Shown here: positions 47,260 to 57,368 of the stretch, piece after piece | Layout: each line of letters begins with the position of its first letter | Numbering within the stretch: the first letter of the stretch is position 1 | Source of the DNA: Acidiphilium acidophilum | GTDB lineage: Bacteria; Pseudomonadota; Alphaproteobacteria; Acetobacterales; Acetobacteraceae | NCBI RefSeq assembly: GCF_033842475.1 | Contig: NZ_JAWXYB010000018.1 | Coordinates: 2,463,501 to 2,527,500, forward strand | DNA length: 64,000 nucleotides | Direction of reading: 5' to 3' | The notes under the pieces: generated by a model | Told to the model about the DNA's origin: nothing | Databases searched by the model: none | Seen by the model: the letters and a program-made list of their open reading frames with translations, nothing else | Program-made: the position numbers and the translations under genes

Positions 47260-47937
47260 TCAGCCTTTCAACGCGGCAGGATAGGCCGCATCGGCCGGAC
47301 GGGCTTTCTTCACCGCGTCACGCACAAACACATAGCCGTTCTTCGCACCGGGAATGCCGCCCTTGATCATGATCAGGCCGCGCGCCTCATCGACCGCTGC
47401 AATCTCCAGATTCATCGTGGTGATCCGCTTGTCACCCAGATGACCCGCCATCTTCTTGTTCTTGAAGGTCTTGCCCGGATCCTGACGATTACCGGTCGAG
47501 CCCAGCGAACGATGGCTGATCGAAACGCCATGCGAGGCTTCAAGACCAGCAAAGTTCCAGCGCTTCATGCCGCCGGCAAACCCCTTGCCCTTGCTGATGC
47601 CCGCGACGTCGACCTTCTGGCCCGCCGCGAAATGCGTGGGCGACAGCACCGCACCGGTCTCCAGCACGGCATCATCCGCCACGCGGAACTCAACCAGCTT
47701 CATCGCCGGTTCGACCTTCGCGTTCGCATAATGACCCTTCATCGGCTTGGACACATTCTTGGTCTTGGCATGGCCAAACCCCAGCTGAACCGCCGCATAG
47801 CCGTCGGATTCCACAGTCTTCGCCATCACCACCCGCACGTCGTCCATGTGCAGAACTGTGACCGGCACATGGGTGCCGTCATCCCTGAACAACCGGGTCA
47901 TCCCCAGCTTCTTTGCAATAATACCGGTGCGCATCAC
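47260..47937 (-). CDS. rplC: 50S ribosomal protein L3
   Basis: 225 residues, starting [20 protein letters not shown], with the central [20 protein letters not shown] and [20 protein letters not shown]. The Gln near the [12 protein letters not shown] segment is the position methylated by PrmB in relatives. 14 bases after rpsJ. Confidence 0.97.
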   Translation of the reverse strand: MMRTGIIAKKLGMTRLFRDDGTHVPVTVLHMDDVRVVMAKTVESDGYAAVQLGFGHAKTKNVSKPMKGHYANAKVEPAMKLVEFRVADDAVLETGAVLSPTHFAAGQKVDVAGISKGKGFAGGMKRWNFAGLEASHGVSISHRSLGSTGNRQDPGKTFKNKKMAGHLGDKRITTMNLEIAAVDEARGLIMIKGGIPGAKNGYVFVRDAVKKARPADAAYPAALKG

Positions 47938-47951
47938 ACTACTTCCAGATA

Positions 47952-48260
47952 TCAGATCTTGATTTCGACATCGACGCCGGCCGCAAGGTCGAGCTTCATC
48001 AGCGCGTCAACCGTCTGCGGGGTCGGATCGACAATGTCGAGCAGCCGCAGATGAGTGCGGATTTCGAATTGCTCACGGCTCTTCTTGTCGACATGTGGCG
48101 AACGGTTGACGGTGAAACGCTCGATATGCGTCGGCAGGGGAATCGGTCCCCGAACCTGCGCGCCCGTCCGCCGTGCGGTGTTCACGATCTCCTTGGTGCT
48201 GTTGTCGAGCACCCGGTGATCATACGCCTTGAGGCGAATACGGATATTCTGATTGTCCAT
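47952..48260 (-). CDS. rpsJ: 30S ribosomal protein S10
   Basis: 102 residues: [20 protein letters not shown], then [20 protein letters not shown] and the C-terminal [20 protein letters not shown]. First gene after the tuf terminator and thus the likely start of the S10 transcription unit. S10 (NusE) also joins antitermination complexes. Confidence 0.97.
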   Translation of the reverse strand: MDNQNIRIRLKAYDHRVLDNSTKEIVNTARRTGAQVRGPIPLPTHIERFTVNRSPHVDKKSREQFEIRTHLRLLDIVDPTPQTVDALMKLDLAAGVDVEIKI

Positions 48261-48302
48261 CGTACAAACCTATAGTCGTTACAAAGAGCGGGGGTAGAAA
48301 GC

Positions 48303-48344
48303 CAAAAAACCACCCCGCCCACCGGCTTGAACCGGAAGGCGGGG
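48303..48344 (-). terminator. Rho-independent terminator after tuf
   Basis: On the minus strand CCCCGCC (48338-48344) pairs with GGCGGGG (48313-48319), with inner CCGG pairs, followed by TGG and six T (48304-48309). It lies 18 bases beyond the tuf stop and ahead of rpsJ, separating the str genes from the S10 unit. Confidence 0.85.
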
Positions 48345-48361
48345 CTGTATCAAACCGAAGT

Positions 48362-49549
48362 CTACTTCGTGACCTTGGCAACGACGCCCGAACCAACGGT
48401 CCGGCCGCCTTCACGAATGGCGAAACGCAAGCCCTCATCCATCGCGATCGGCGCGATCAGCTCGACGTCCACGGTCACGTTGTCGCCCGGCATCACCATC
48501 TCGACGCCATCCGGCAAGGTCACCACACCGGTCACATCGGTGGTGCGGAAGTAAAACTGCGGGCGGTAGTTGGTAAAGAACGGCGTATGACGGCCACCCT
48601 CTTCCTTGTTCAGAATATACACCGAACCCGAGAAATTGGTGTGCGGCGTGATCGAACCCGGCGCCGCCAGAACCTGGCCACGCTCGACATCTTCACGCTT
48701 CGTGCCGCGCAGCAGCGCACCAATGTTATCGCCTGCCTGGCCCTGATCGAGCAGCTTGCGGAACATTTCAACGCCGGTGACGATCGTCTTCACGGTGGCC
48801 TTCAGACCCACGATCTCGACTTCGTCGCCAACCTTGACAATGCCGCGCTCGACGCGGCCGGTCACCACGGTGCCACGACCCGAGATCGAGAACACGTCTT
48901 CAACCGGCATCAGGAACGGCTTGTCGATCGGGCGTTCCGGCTGCGGAATATACGCATCGACCGCCGCCATCAGCTCGATCACGGCCTGCTCGCCGATTTC
49001 CTGCTGCTTGTCTTCCAGCGCGCACAGCGCCGAACCCTTGATGATGGGAATATCATCGCCGGGATATTCATACTTGTTCAGCAGATCGCGCACTTCCATC
49101 TCGACCAGCTCAACAAGGTCGGGATCGGCCATGTCCATCTTGTTCAGGAACACGACGAGCGCCGGCACGCCAACCTGACGGGCGAGCAGGATATGCTCCC
49201 GGGTCTGCGGCATCGGGCCATCGGCGGCCGAAACCACCAGAATGGCACCGTCCATCTGCGCCGCACCGGTAATCATGTTCTTCACATAGTCAGCATGGCC
49301 GGGGCAATCGACATGGGCATAATGCCGGTTCGCCGTCTCGTACTCGACATGCGCGGTCGCGATCGTGATGCCACGAGCGCGTTCTTCCGGCGCCGCATCG
49401 ATGCTATCATAGGCGCGGAACGTCGCCCCGCCCGACTTTGCCAGCACCTTGGTAATGGCCGCGGTGAGCGACGTCTTGCCATGATCGACGTGGCCGATCG
49501 TACCGATGTTGCAGTGCGGCTTGTTCCGCTCGAATTTAGCCTTGGCCAT
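48362..49549 (-). CDS. tuf: Elongation factor Tu
   Basis: 395 residues with G1 [10 protein letters not shown], switch region [17 protein letters not shown]3 [13 protein letters not shown]4 NKMDMADPD and the tRNA-binding C-terminal domains. It delivers aminoacyl-tRNA to the ribosome. It is 62 bases after rpsG, directly where fusA would be expected. A terminator follows. Confidence 0.98.
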   Translation of the reverse strand: MAKAKFERNKPHCNIGTIGHVDHGKTSLTAAITKVLAKSGGATFRAYDSIDAAPEERARGITIATAHVEYETANRHYAHVDCPGHADYVKNMITGAAQMDGAILVVSAADGPMPQTREHILLARQVGVPALVVFLNKMDMADPDLVELVEMEVRDLLNKYEYPGDDIPIIKGSALCALEDKQQEIGEQAVIELMAAVDAYIPQPERPIDKPFLMPVEDVFSISGRGTVVTGRVERGIVKVGDEVEIVGLKATVKTIVTGVEMFRKLLDQGQAGDNIGALLRGTKREDVERGQVLAAPGSITPHTNFSGSVYILNKEEGGRHTPFFTNYRPQFYFRTTDVTGVVTLPDGVEMVMPGDNVTVDVELIAPIAMDEGLRFAIREGGRTVGSGVVAKVTK

Positions 49550-49611
49550 GGGTATCTCCGTCTCGTATTAGGGTCAGCGCCGCATCAGACCGGCGACAGA
49601 TCAGTTTCCGT

Positions 49612-50088
49612 TTACCAGCGATAATGGCTGAACGCCTTGTTGGCTTCGGCCATGCGATGCGTGTCTTCACGCTTCTTGACTGCCGCACCACGGTTGTTCA
49701 CCGCATCCAGCAATTCGTTCGACAACCGGTCTTCCATCGTATGCTCGCCACGCTTGCGTGCACTCTCGATGATCCAGCGGATCGCCAAAGCCTGGCGCCG
49801 CTCGGTCCGCACTTCGACCGGAACCTGATACGTCGCACCACCAACCCGGCGCGACCGCACCTCGATCGCTGGCTTCACATTATCCAACGCCTCGTGAAAC
49901 ATCCGAACCGGATCGGCGTTGTTGCCGCCCCGCTTCTTCAAACTATCGAGCGCGCCGTAAACAATGCTCTCAGCGGCCGATTTCTTGCCATCGTACATCA
50001 GTACGTTCATGAAGCGATTGATCACCACGTCTCCGAATTTCGGATCGGGCAAAACCTCGCGCTTGGTCGCGGAATGACGTCTGCTCAC
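49612..50088 (-). CDS. rpsG: 30S ribosomal protein S7
   Basis: 158 residues with [40 protein letters not shown] and the C-terminal [15 protein letters not shown]. It nucleates assembly of the 30S head. 11 bases after rpsL. The next gene on the strand is tuf, not fusA. Confidence 0.97.
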   Translation of the reverse strand: MSRRHSATKREVLPDPKFGDVVINRFMNVLMYDGKKSAAESIVYGALDSLKKRGGNNADPVRMFHEALDNVKPAIEVRSRRVGGATYQVPVEVRTERRQALAIRWIIESARKRGEHTMEDRLSNELLDAVNNRGAAVKKREDTHRMAEANKAFSHYRW

Positions 50089-50099
50089 GAACTCTCTCC

Positions 50100-50471
50100 T
50101 TACTTCGGCCGCTTCGCGCCATACAGCGAACGACGCTGACGACGCTTGGCAATGCCCTGGGTATCGAGCACGCCACGCAGAATATGATAACGCACGCCCG
50201 GCAAATCCTTCACGCGACCACCACGGATCAGCACCACCGAGTGCTCCTGCAGATTATGCCCCTCACCCGGAATGTAACTCACTACCTCGTAACCGTTGGT
50301 CAGACGCACCTTGGCAACCTTACGCAACGCCGAGTTCGGCTTCTTCGGGGTCGTGGTATAAACGCGGGTGCAAACACCGCGCTTCTGCGGGCAGTTCTGC
50401 AGCGCCGGCACCTTGTTGCGCTTGGCCCGAACTTCACGCCCCTTGGCGATCAACTGATTGATAGTCGGCAT
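50100..50471 (-). CDS. rpsL: 30S ribosomal protein S12
   Basis: 123 residues from ATG 50471; the frame is open for 37 more codons upstream but [20 protein letters not shown] is the conserved start. It has [20 protein letters not shown] and [20 protein letters not shown]. The lysines of TPKKPNSA and the GRVKDLPG loop, sites of streptomycin-resistance changes, look wild type. First gene of the str operon. Confidence 0.97.
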   Translation of the reverse strand: MPTINQLIAKGREVRAKRNKVPALQNCPQKRGVCTRVYTTTPKKPNSALRKVAKVRLTNGYEVVSYIPGEGHNLQEHSVVLIRGGRVKDLPGVRYHILRGVLDTQGIAKRRQRRSLYGAKRPK

Positions 50472-50975
50472 GCACTCGTCGTCCTTCTGGCCTAAATCCG
50501 TCTCGCCGGCGCCACCCGTCGCGCGCTCATACAAACACCGCAGGGCGGAGAATACTCCACCTGCGGCAACCCAGACCCGCAACCTAAGTCACCCCTGTGA
50601 GCGACGGCGCCGCAAGCATGAGAATAATGAACGGCGCGACCGGAACGCCCCGCGTCTCGCTGAGACGCAACCCTTAAGAGGCGACTGCGGCAGAGTCAAG
50701 TCGATTCCCGCCCCAGGAAGGCCGGGATTTTGGCCTGATCGGACTGGGGCTCTTGGCCTTGCCCTCTCTAATGGTTTTCCAGCGCGCGCTGACGATGATG
50801 GATCACACGACGACCGAGGTAGGCGGCCAGATGATGGGTATGACAGGCTCAAAGCCGCACCCGGAGTCCCGAACGCCGTCTCAGGCTGACTCCGGATAAT
50901 TGGCCGCACACTCGCGCAGTGCGGATCGACAAAGCCGATTGATACATTATGCCCCTTATTGTGCGGAGATTGGCT
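50472..50975. other. Intergenic region between rpsL and arsH
   Basis: About 500 bases upstream of rpsL and downstream of arsH. It must hold the str operon promoter, though no convincing -35/-10 pair could be fixed by eye. CCGCAC with GTGCGG (50905-50923) may form a short hairpin after arsH, without a T-run. A plus-strand frame ending at about 50899 has a hydrophobic stretch and a methionine/histidine-rich end but no credible start. I do not call a gene here. Confidence 0.4.
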
Positions 50976-51671
50976 TCACAAGCGAAGAAGATCGTGGCGC
51001 TGGGAGGCTTTCCGTTCGCTGTAACGGTCGACGAGATAGGCAGTGCGATCGCGCAGCAACCAGGTGAATCGGAGCAGTTCCTCCATGACGTCGACCACAC
51101 GGTCGTAATACGGAGAGGGCAGCATCCGGCCGGACTCGTCGAATTGTTCGTAGGCCTTCGCGACACTCGACTGATTGGGGATGGTGACCATCCGCATCCA
51201 GCGTCCGAGCAGGCGGAGTGTGTTGACGGCGTTAAAGCTCTGCGATCCTCCCGAGACCTGCATCACGGCGAGGACGCGACCCTGGGTCGGGCGGACAGCG
51301 CCGAGTTCCAGCGGGATCCAGTCGATCTGGTTTTTCATCACCCCGGTAATCGCGCCGTGCATTTCCGGGCTGCACCAGACCTGGGCCTCGGACCAGACCG
51401 ACAGGTTGCGCAGTTCCTGCACCTTGGGATGGTCGGGTGGAACAGTGTTGGTCACGGGCAGGTCACGCGGGTCGAAAATGCGGGTTTCTGCCCCCATGAA
51501 ATCGAGCAGGCGGGCGGCTTCCTCAATCAGCAGGCGGGAATAGGATCGGGTGCGCAGCGAGCCGTAAAGCAGCAGGACTCGGGGCTTATGAATGGCGCGC
51601 ACCGCAGGTTCGAGGTGCGCGAAATCGGGCGGATTGAGGAGATCGGGCAGCAAGGCGGGCAGATCATCCAT
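50976..51671 (-). CDS. arsH: ArsH, NADPH-dependent FMN oxidoreductase
   Basis: 231 residues, standard for ArsH. Contains [20 protein letters not shown] (FMN phosphate site), [19 protein letters not shown] and the [18 protein letters not shown] block. ArsH enzymes oxidise trivalent organoarsenicals and can act on quinones or azo dyes with NADPH. Last gene of the ars operon; its start overlaps arsB by eight bases. Confidence 0.93.
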   Translation of the reverse strand: MDDLPALLPDLLNPPDFAHLEPAVRAIHKPRVLLLYGSLRTRSYSRLLIEEAARLLDFMGAETRIFDPRDLPVTNTVPPDHPKVQELRNLSVWSEAQVWCSPEMHGAITGVMKNQIDWIPLELGAVRPTQGRVLAVMQVSGGSQSFNAVNTLRLLGRWMRMVTIPNQSSVAKAYEQFDESGRMLPSPYYDRVVDVMEELLRFTWLLRDRTAYLVDRYSERKASQRHDLLRL

Positions 51672-52983
51672 GGGTACTTGATCCCACGATCGGCAACCAC
51701 AGGGCGAGCGCTGTGAGAGTGGCGATCAGGACAGGCGGGGTGATGAGCAGGCCGATCTTCATGTATTTTCCCCATGTGATGGTGGTCCCCTTTTGCGCGA
51801 GCACATGAAGCCATAGCAGGGTGGCAAGGCTGCCGATCGGGGTGAATTTCGGGCCAAGGTCGCAGCCGATGATATTCGCGTAAATCATGGCCTCGCGAAT
51901 AGGCGGGGCGACGTGTGGCAGATGGTTGATGGCCAATGCGCCGACCAGCACGCTCGGCATGTTGTTCATGATCGATGACAACAGGGCAGCCAGAATGCCG
52001 GTACCGAACGAGGCTGTCCATATGCCATGCGCTGCGAACAACCGGAGCGCCCGGGCGATGTCGTTGGTGAGCCCGGCATTGCGCAGGCCATACACCACCA
52101 GATACATTCCGAGGCTGAAGATCACGACCTGCCAGGGCGCACCGCGCAGGACCCGGTGGATATCGATGACTGGAGCACTACGAGTGCCCAGGCGCCCGGC
52201 GATAGCCAACAGTGCGACGGCGCCGATGATCGTGACAAAGGAAACCGGCACACCGAACGGTGCCGTAATAAAATATGCAGCCAACAACAGTAGTAGAACC
52301 GGCCAGGCGGCCCGGAACACCAGCGGATCGCGGATGGCGGATGCAGGGACATCGAGTGCTGCAACGACATAGGTTCGGTCCGCAGTACGGTGGTACATCG
52401 TGCCTAGAACCGCGAGGGTCACGATCACCGACACAACATCAATCGGGACCATCACCGTCGCGTAGCGGGTGAAGCCGATTTTGAAAAAATTGGCGCTGAC
52501 GATGTTGACCAGATTAGAGATCACCAGAGGCAGGCTGGTGGTATCGGCGACGAAGCCGGTTGCGATGATGAAGGCGAGCGCGGCGGCGGGTGGGAATTCG
52601 AGACTGACCAGGATCGCCATCACGATCGGGGTGAGCAGCAGGGCGGCGCCGTCATTGGCAAACACGGCGGCAATGGCCGCACCGAGCAGGACGATCAGCG
52701 GCAGCAGAATGCGACCGCGTCCGCGACCCCAGCGGGCGACATGAAGTGCTGCCCACCGGAACAACCCGGCTTCATCAAGCAGGAGCGAAATGATGATCAG
52801 GGCGACAAAAGTGAAGGACGCGTTCCAGACGATGTGCCATACGGTGGGAATATTACGCCAGTGGACGACGCCGAGTGCAAGATCGACGAACGCGCCAGCC
52901 ATGGCGCTCCAGCCGATGCCGAGGCCGCGTGGTTGCCAGATGACGAATATCAGGGTGGCGATGAAGAGCGCGAGAGCGAGCAT
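51664..52983 (-). CDS. arsB: ArsB arsenite efflux membrane protein
   Basis: 439 residues with about twelve membrane helices, as in ArsB/NhaD-type ion transporters. Family markers are [38 protein letters not shown] and [33 protein letters not shown] follows in the second half. It exports arsenite or antimonite using the proton gradient; no arsA is linked. 56 bases after arsC. Confidence 0.93.
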   Translation of the reverse strand: MLALALFIATLIFVIWQPRGLGIGWSAMAGAFVDLALGVVHWRNIPTVWHIVWNASFTFVALIIISLLLDEAGLFRWAALHVARWGRGRGRILLPLIVLLGAAIAAVFANDGAALLLTPIVMAILVSLEFPPAAALAFIIATGFVADTTSLPLVISNLVNIVSANFFKIGFTRYATVMVPIDVVSVIVTLAVLGTMYHRTADRTYVVAALDVPASAIRDPLVFRAAWPVLLLLLAAYFITAPFGVPVSFVTIIGAVALLAIAGRLGTRSAPVIDIHRVLRGAPWQVVIFSLGMYLVVYGLRNAGLTNDIARALRLFAAHGIWTASFGTGILAALLSSIMNNMPSVLVGALAINHLPHVAPPIREAMIYANIIGCDLGPKFTPIGSLATLLWLHVLAQKGTTITWGKYMKIGLLITPPVLIATLTALALWLPIVGSSTHG

Positions 52984-53039
52984 GGGACCTTGGCGATAAT
53001 CGTTTCCCTGGAAGAAAGACCCGAAGAATGTCCGGTCGT

Positions 53040-53390
53040 TCAGGACAGGAGGGATTTAACCGTCTCCGAGGGGCGGCAGAGTTTAACCACGGTCGGCGTG
53101 ACCACGATGGGTCGGTTGATCAGAATGGGGTGGGCCATCATGGCGTCGAGCAACGCGTCGTCGGTCAGGGACAGGTCATTAAGCCTTAGTTCGGCATAGG
53201 GCGTATCCTTCTCACGCAGCAGGGCGCGGACCGGGATACCCATACGGGCGATCAGTTCGATCAGTTCGGCGCGGGTGGGCGGGGTTTTCAAATATTCGAT
53301 GATCGTGGGCTCGATGCCCGCTTCCCGGATAAAGCCAAGCACGTTGCGCGAGGTGCCGCAGGCAGGATTGTGGTAAATGGCGACATTCAT
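53040..53390 (-). CDS. arsC: Glutaredoxin-type arsenate reductase
   Basis: 116 residues from ATG 53390, which overlaps the arsR stop (ATGA, 53387-53390). The catalytic Cys is in [16 protein letters not shown], and later arginines lie in the [15 protein letters not shown] and ILINRPIVV segments. It reduces arsenate to arsenite with glutathione and glutaredoxin, supplying substrate for ArsB. Confidence 0.94.
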   Translation of the reverse strand: MNVAIYHNPACGTSRNVLGFIREAGIEPTIIEYLKTPPTRAELIELIARMGIPVRALLREKDTPYAELRLNDLSLTDDALLDAMMAHPILINRPIVVTPTVVKLCRPSETVKSLLS

Positions 53391-53782
53391 GCGGATCGAG
53401 GGATCACAGTGATCGTTGATGCGGGACGCGCGGGATTGCAGACTGGCGTACAGGACGCCTCGTCCTGACCGCAGCAATTCCGGACCAGAAAGCCAATCAA
53501 CGCGTTCATGGCGGCGAAATCAGCGGCGTAGATGATCTGACGGCTTGCGCGGCGCTGGGTGACGATGCCAGCTCGCAACAGGGATTGGACATGAAACGTC
53601 AACGAAGAGGGGGCGACACCTATCCGCGCGGCGATGTCTCCCGCCGCCATCCCAGGCGGGCCGGCCTCGACCAGCAAGCGGTACGCGGCCAGACGATGCT
53701 GGTGGGCAAGGGCGGCCAGCGCGGTGACCATCCAAGTCGCGTCGGCGGATGAATGATCTGCCAATGAATTCGATAATTCCAT
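53387..53782 (-). CDS. arsR: ArsR-family arsenic-responsive repressor
   Basis: About 131 residues from ATG 53782; ATG 53731 (114 residues) is equally possible and neither has a clear Shine-Dalgarno. The winged helix-turn-helix is MAAGDIAARIGVAPSSLTFH. Cysteines near the C-terminus (VRNCCGQDEASCTPVC) probably bind As(III), as in the class of ArsR with C-terminal ligands. A perfect palindrome covers the first start, implying autoregulation of the whole arsRCBH operon. Confidence 0.9.
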   Translation of the reverse strand: MELSNSLADHSSADATWMVTALAALAHQHRLAAYRLLVEAGPPGMAAGDIAARIGVAPSSLTFHVQSLLRAGIVTQRRASRQIIYAADFAAMNALIGFLVRNCCGQDEASCTPVCNPARPASTITVIPRSA

Positions 53783-53803
53783 AAACAATGAATTATCGAA
53801 TTC
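53766..53803 (-). promoter_or_regulatory. Palindromic operator candidate for ArsR
   Basis: GAATTCGATAATTC (53766-53779) and its exact reverse complement GAATTATCGAATTC (53790-53803) are separated by ten bases that include the ATG at 53780-53782. On the minus strand TTGACC (53813-53818) and GATAAT (53792-53797) could form a promoter with a short 15-base spacer, so a repressor here would block polymerase directly. If the true start is 53731, the palindrome lies wholly in the leader. Confidence 0.6.
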
Positions 53804-53822
53804 TGCCAGATTGGTCAATTGG

Positions 53823-54803
53823 TCAGGAAAAACCAACCACTTGATGAGGCACGTAGGGTGCCTCAAGGCGAACGATCTCGTCCTCGCTCAGCTTGATTTT
53901 CACCGCAGCGACGGCGTCATTCAGATGCTCGATTTTGGTGGCTCCGATGATCGGCGATGTGATGCCCGGTTTGCCCAGGACCCAGGCCAGGGCAATCTGA
54001 GCGCGCGACAAGCCGCGCCCACCCGCCACGGCTGCGACCGCTTCGACGACCTTGCGATCGGCGTCCTGGGTGCCGGCGTAGAGGGTTTTGCCGAATTCGT
54101 CGGTTTCGGAGCGCGCGCTACTGGTATCCCAGTCGCGGGTAAGGCGACCGCGAGCCAACGGACTCCACGGGATCACGCCGATGCCTTCGGCGCGGCAGAG
54201 TGGCAACATCTCCCGTTCTTCCTCGCGATAGAGCAAATTGACGTAATTCTGCATGCTGACGAAACGAGTCCAGCCGTGGCGTTCGGCGATTGCCAATGCC
54301 TGGGCAAATTGCCAAGCGTACATCGAGGATGCACCGATATAGCGGGCCTTGCCGGCTTTCACGACATCATGCAGCGCTTCGAGAGTTTCCTCGATCGGGG
54401 TGCGATAATCCCAGCGGTGGATCTGGTAGAGATCGACATGATCGGTGCCGAGGCGGCGCAGGCTGTTATCGATTTCGGCCATGATCGCGCGGCGCGACAG
54501 CCCGGCACCATTGGGCCCCTTGTGCATCCGGCCATTCACCTTGGTCGCGATCACCACATCGTGACGGCTTGTGAAATCCTTCAGAGCACGCCCGACGATT
54601 TCCTCGCTGGTGCCATCGGAATAAACGTTGGCAGTGTCGAAGAAGTTAATACCGGCTTCGAGCGCCGCCTTGATGAAGGGGCGACTGGTGGCTTCGTCGA
54701 GCGTCCAGGCGTGCGGGCCGCGATCGGGAACACCATAACTCATGCAACCCAGGCAGATCCGTGAGACATCAAGGCCGGTGTGGCCCAGTTTGACGTATTC
54801 CAT
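53823..54803 (-). CDS. Aldo/keto reductase
   Basis: 326 residues, a TIM-barrel NAD(P)H oxidoreductase. The tetrad is Asp and Tyr in FFDTANVYSDG, Lys in VIATKVNG and His in DLYQIHRWD. The C-terminal nucleotide-binding part has PWSPLARGRLTRDW and ITSPIIGATK. It resembles the YajO/AKR11-type group. Substrate is unknown. It ends 40 bases before arsR on the same strand, so some read-through into the ars genes is possible. Confidence 0.88.
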   Translation of the reverse strand: MEYVKLGHTGLDVSRICLGCMSYGVPDRGPHAWTLDEATSRPFIKAALEAGINFFDTANVYSDGTSEEIVGRALKDFTSRHDVVIATKVNGRMHKGPNGAGLSRRAIMAEIDNSLRRLGTDHVDLYQIHRWDYRTPIEETLEALHDVVKAGKARYIGASSMYAWQFAQALAIAERHGWTRFVSMQNYVNLLYREEEREMLPLCRAEGIGVIPWSPLARGRLTRDWDTSSARSETDEFGKTLYAGTQDADRKVVEAVAAVAGGRGLSRAQIALAWVLGKPGITSPIIGATKIEHLNDAVAAVKIKLSEDEIVRLEAPYVPHQVVGFS

Positions 54804-54929
54804 ACGTGATTGATCCTTTGCACGATGCTTTCACCCATATGAGCATGGGTGGTCCGCGATCCACCCCTTGTCGGAGCGTCGGGCTTCACGGACATGAGGG
54901 ACTTGAACCAGCAATATGAGGACAGCACG

Positions 54930-55934
54930 ATGCAATACCGCAACCTCGGCCGCTCAGGACTGAAGGTGTCACCGCTTTGCCTCGGTACGATGATGTTCGG
55001 CGGCGCGACCGATGAGGCGACAGCGCGGCGGATCATTGATCGGGCCGCTGACCAGGGCATCAATTTTATTGACACCGCAAACGTCTATAATAGCGGCCGC
55101 TCCGAAGAAATCACCGGTCGCGCAATCGCGTCAAACCGGAGCCAGTGGGTACTGGCGACGAAATTCGCCAATGCGGTCGGCCCGGGACCCAACGATCGCG
55201 GCCTGTCCCGGGTACACGCATTCCGGGCTGTGCACGACAGCCTTAGGCGTCTCAAGACCGAGACGATCGATATCCTCTATATTCATCGTGAAGATCCGGC
55301 GACACCTCTCGCTGAGACTATCGGCGCCATTGCAGATCTGATCAGGACCGGTGCGATCCGTCATTTCGGAGTGTCCAATGTCAGAGCGTGGCGGATCGCC
55401 GAGATCTGCCGCCTATGCGACGATATCGGTATTGCGCGCCCGGTGGTCAGCCAACCCTATTACAACGCATTGAACCGGATGCCCGAAGTCGAGATCCTGC
55501 CTGCTTGCGCCCATTTCGGCATCGGGGTGGCCCCGTATAGTCCACTGGCGCGCGGCGTGTTGACCGGCAAATATGCCCCCAACGCGGCGCCTGCTGCAGA
55601 CAGCCGCGCGGGGAGGGGCGACAAGCGCATCATGGAAACCGAATTTCGCAGGGAAAGTCTCGACATCGCGCAAACCATCGTAACGCATGCCGCTGAACGC
55701 GGCATCACGCCCGGACAGTTTGCGATCGCCTGGGTGCTCAACAACCGCCTGATTACCGCACCCATCGCTGGTCCCCGCACGGAAGCGCAGTGGGACGACT
55801 ACCAGGGCGGATTGACCTATCGTTTCACCGCCGAAGACGAAGCGCTGGTCGACCGTCTGGTTCCGCCGGGTCACCCTTCAACTCCAGGCTACACCGACCC
55901 GGCTTATCCACTCGAAGGACGCGTCGTCACCTGA
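54930..55934 (+). CDS. Aldo/keto reductase
   Basis: 334 residues from ATG 54930, preceded by GAGGA at proper spacing; the frame is open to 54849 without a better start. The tetrad is in FIDTANVYNSG (Asp, Tyr), VLATKFAN (Lys) and ILYIHRED (His). PYSPLARGVLTGKY and LITAPIAGPRTEAQWDD form the cofactor site. It is divergent from the other reductase and about 30% alike by eye. It meets the diguanylate cyclase gene tail to tail without a gap. Confidence 0.88.
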   Translation: MQYRNLGRSGLKVSPLCLGTMMFGGATDEATARRIIDRAADQGINFIDTANVYNSGRSEEITGRAIASNRSQWVLATKFANAVGPGPNDRGLSRVHAFRAVHDSLRRLKTETIDILYIHREDPATPLAETIGAIADLIRTGAIRHFGVSNVRAWRIAEICRLCDDIGIARPVVSQPYYNALNRMPEVEILPACAHFGIGVAPYSPLARGVLTGKYAPNAAPAADSRAGRGDKRIMETEFRRESLDIAQTIVTHAAERGITPGQFAIAWVLNNRLITAPIAGPRTEAQWDDYQGGLTYRFTAEDEALVDRLVPPGHPSTPGYTDPAYPLEGRVVT

Positions 55935-57215
55935 TCATACGACAGCGAGATCGGGCGGATACGCGTGCCGAGCAACGACAACCTTGTTTCTGCCGCTGCG
56001 TTTGGCGGCGTAAAGCGCCTTGTCCGCCGCGTTGACCAGTTGATCGATGCCTTCGAACGACCGGTCGCTCGCGACCACCCCGATGCTGACGGTCACGATG
56101 TCGATCGCATCGTCCCGATGCCGATGCGCTATTGCTGCGGCAGCGATAGCGCCGCACAATCTCGCGGCAACGGATTCAGCCTCCGTCTCGGTCGCATTCT
56201 GCAATGACACCGCGAATTCCTCGCCCCCGTAGCGCGAGACCAGATCGCCCTCGTGGCGGAGATTATCACGCAGCACGCGGGCGACTTGCTGAAGGCAGCG
56301 ATCTCCTGCCTGGTGCCCGTAATTGTCGTTGAACGCTTTGAAAAAATCGACGTCGATCATCATCACGGAAAGTGGCTGGCGTAGATCGCGGCATGTCGCC
56401 AGCGCAGCCGCCGACTGGCTTGCGAACTGACGCCGGTTGGGTATCTCGGTAAGGTGATCGATATTCGACATCCTCGACAGCTTGAGTTCGGATCGAAATG
56501 ATTGAACGAGTTGCTGGTTGATCTCAGCGATCAGTTCAAAGAGCCCATAGAGCAAAGCCGGTATCAGCAGCAGCAGAAAACTATAGGCATCGTCATTGGC
56601 AAACAGTGCACCGGCCATGATCGGTACCAGGCTCGTGAGCAACTGAAGCTTGGCAATTCGCGGTGCTCCGGCATTGCGGGCTGCCACGCCACCCGCCGAA
56701 GCGACCGTGGTTACAAGCACCATGGTATACAGTACCGGGTCCCCGGAGAGAGCGAGACAGTCGAAGCACAGGATGCCCCAGCATAGTGACGAGGCGATGG
56801 CGAGAATTCCGAAACCGACCGTCAATCGGTCGAGCCCGCGTCCATCAGGTTTGACCAGTTGCCGCTGAAACTGCCTGATCAGAGTTGCCCGGGCGACAAC
56901 GAAGCCGAACCCGAGACCACCGCACCAAAGCGGCAGAATTGCACCGCTTCGCTCGAAGCTGAACACGCCACACCCGAACCCGGCAACGCCGACCAGCAGG
57001 ACGTTGGCGATCCGCCCAAAGAGGGCGTTGATGAGTGACTCCCGCACCTCGATCGGATGATTGCGCTCATCCATGCTTGTCAGCACGTTCATCATCAACC
57101 TGATCAGATTGCCAGCTACCCATTGTCGTAGGATCATCGACCGTTTCATTGCTTCGGCAACCTGCAGCCCCCCACGCACCGCGCTCTTGCGATCGTACAG
57201 ATCATTCCGGTTCAT
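55935..57215 (-). CDS. Membrane-bound diguanylate cyclase (GGDEF)
   Basis: 426 residues. An N-terminal region of about five or six membrane helices (about 65-235) is followed by a GGDEF domain (about 255-420): DHLTEIPNRRQFASQ, DVDFFKAFNDNYGHQAGD and RYGGEEFAV. It should make cyclic di-GMP from GTP. The inhibitory RxxD site expected just before the active loop reads HEGD, so feedback inhibition may be weak. The membrane part has no recognised sensor fold. It is divergent from dnaB. Confidence 0.9.
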   Translation of the reverse strand: MNRNDLYDRKSAVRGGLQVAEAMKRSMILRQWVAGNLIRLMMNVLTSMDERNHPIEVRESLINALFGRIANVLLVGVAGFGCGVFSFERSGAILPLWCGGLGFGFVVARATLIRQFQRQLVKPDGRGLDRLTVGFGILAIASSLCWGILCFDCLALSGDPVLYTMVLVTTVASAGGVAARNAGAPRIAKLQLLTSLVPIMAGALFANDDAYSFLLLLIPALLYGLFELIAEINQQLVQSFRSELKLSRMSNIDHLTEIPNRRQFASQSAAALATCRDLRQPLSVMMIDVDFFKAFNDNYGHQAGDRCLQQVARVLRDNLRHEGDLVSRYGGEEFAVSLQNATETEAESVAARLCGAIAAAAIAHRHRDDAIDIVTVSIGVVASDRSFEGIDQLVNAADKALYAAKRSGRNKVVVARHAYPPDLAVV

Positions 57216-57368
57216 GATTCGATGCCATTCCGGTATTATGCCTCCAACAAATTATGGAAGAGTTAATTCTCATCCGCAGTCGCGCCCGGTCTCGGCCGCG
57301 CCTGCCGCGAGTTATCCACCCTTTTCTCCCGACTCAGAGGATCACGGGTCTGTCTTGATCGCCCGGGG

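Noticed and set aside
50705-50899. Plus-strand hydrophobic frame with a methionine/histidine-rich end between rpsL and arsH
   Set aside because: No start with a ribosome site and an upstream stop nearby; at most a gene fragment.
53823-55934. Two neighbouring aldo/keto reductases as a recent duplication
   Set aside because: They are divergent in orientation and clearly different in sequence, so they are better seen as separate family members.
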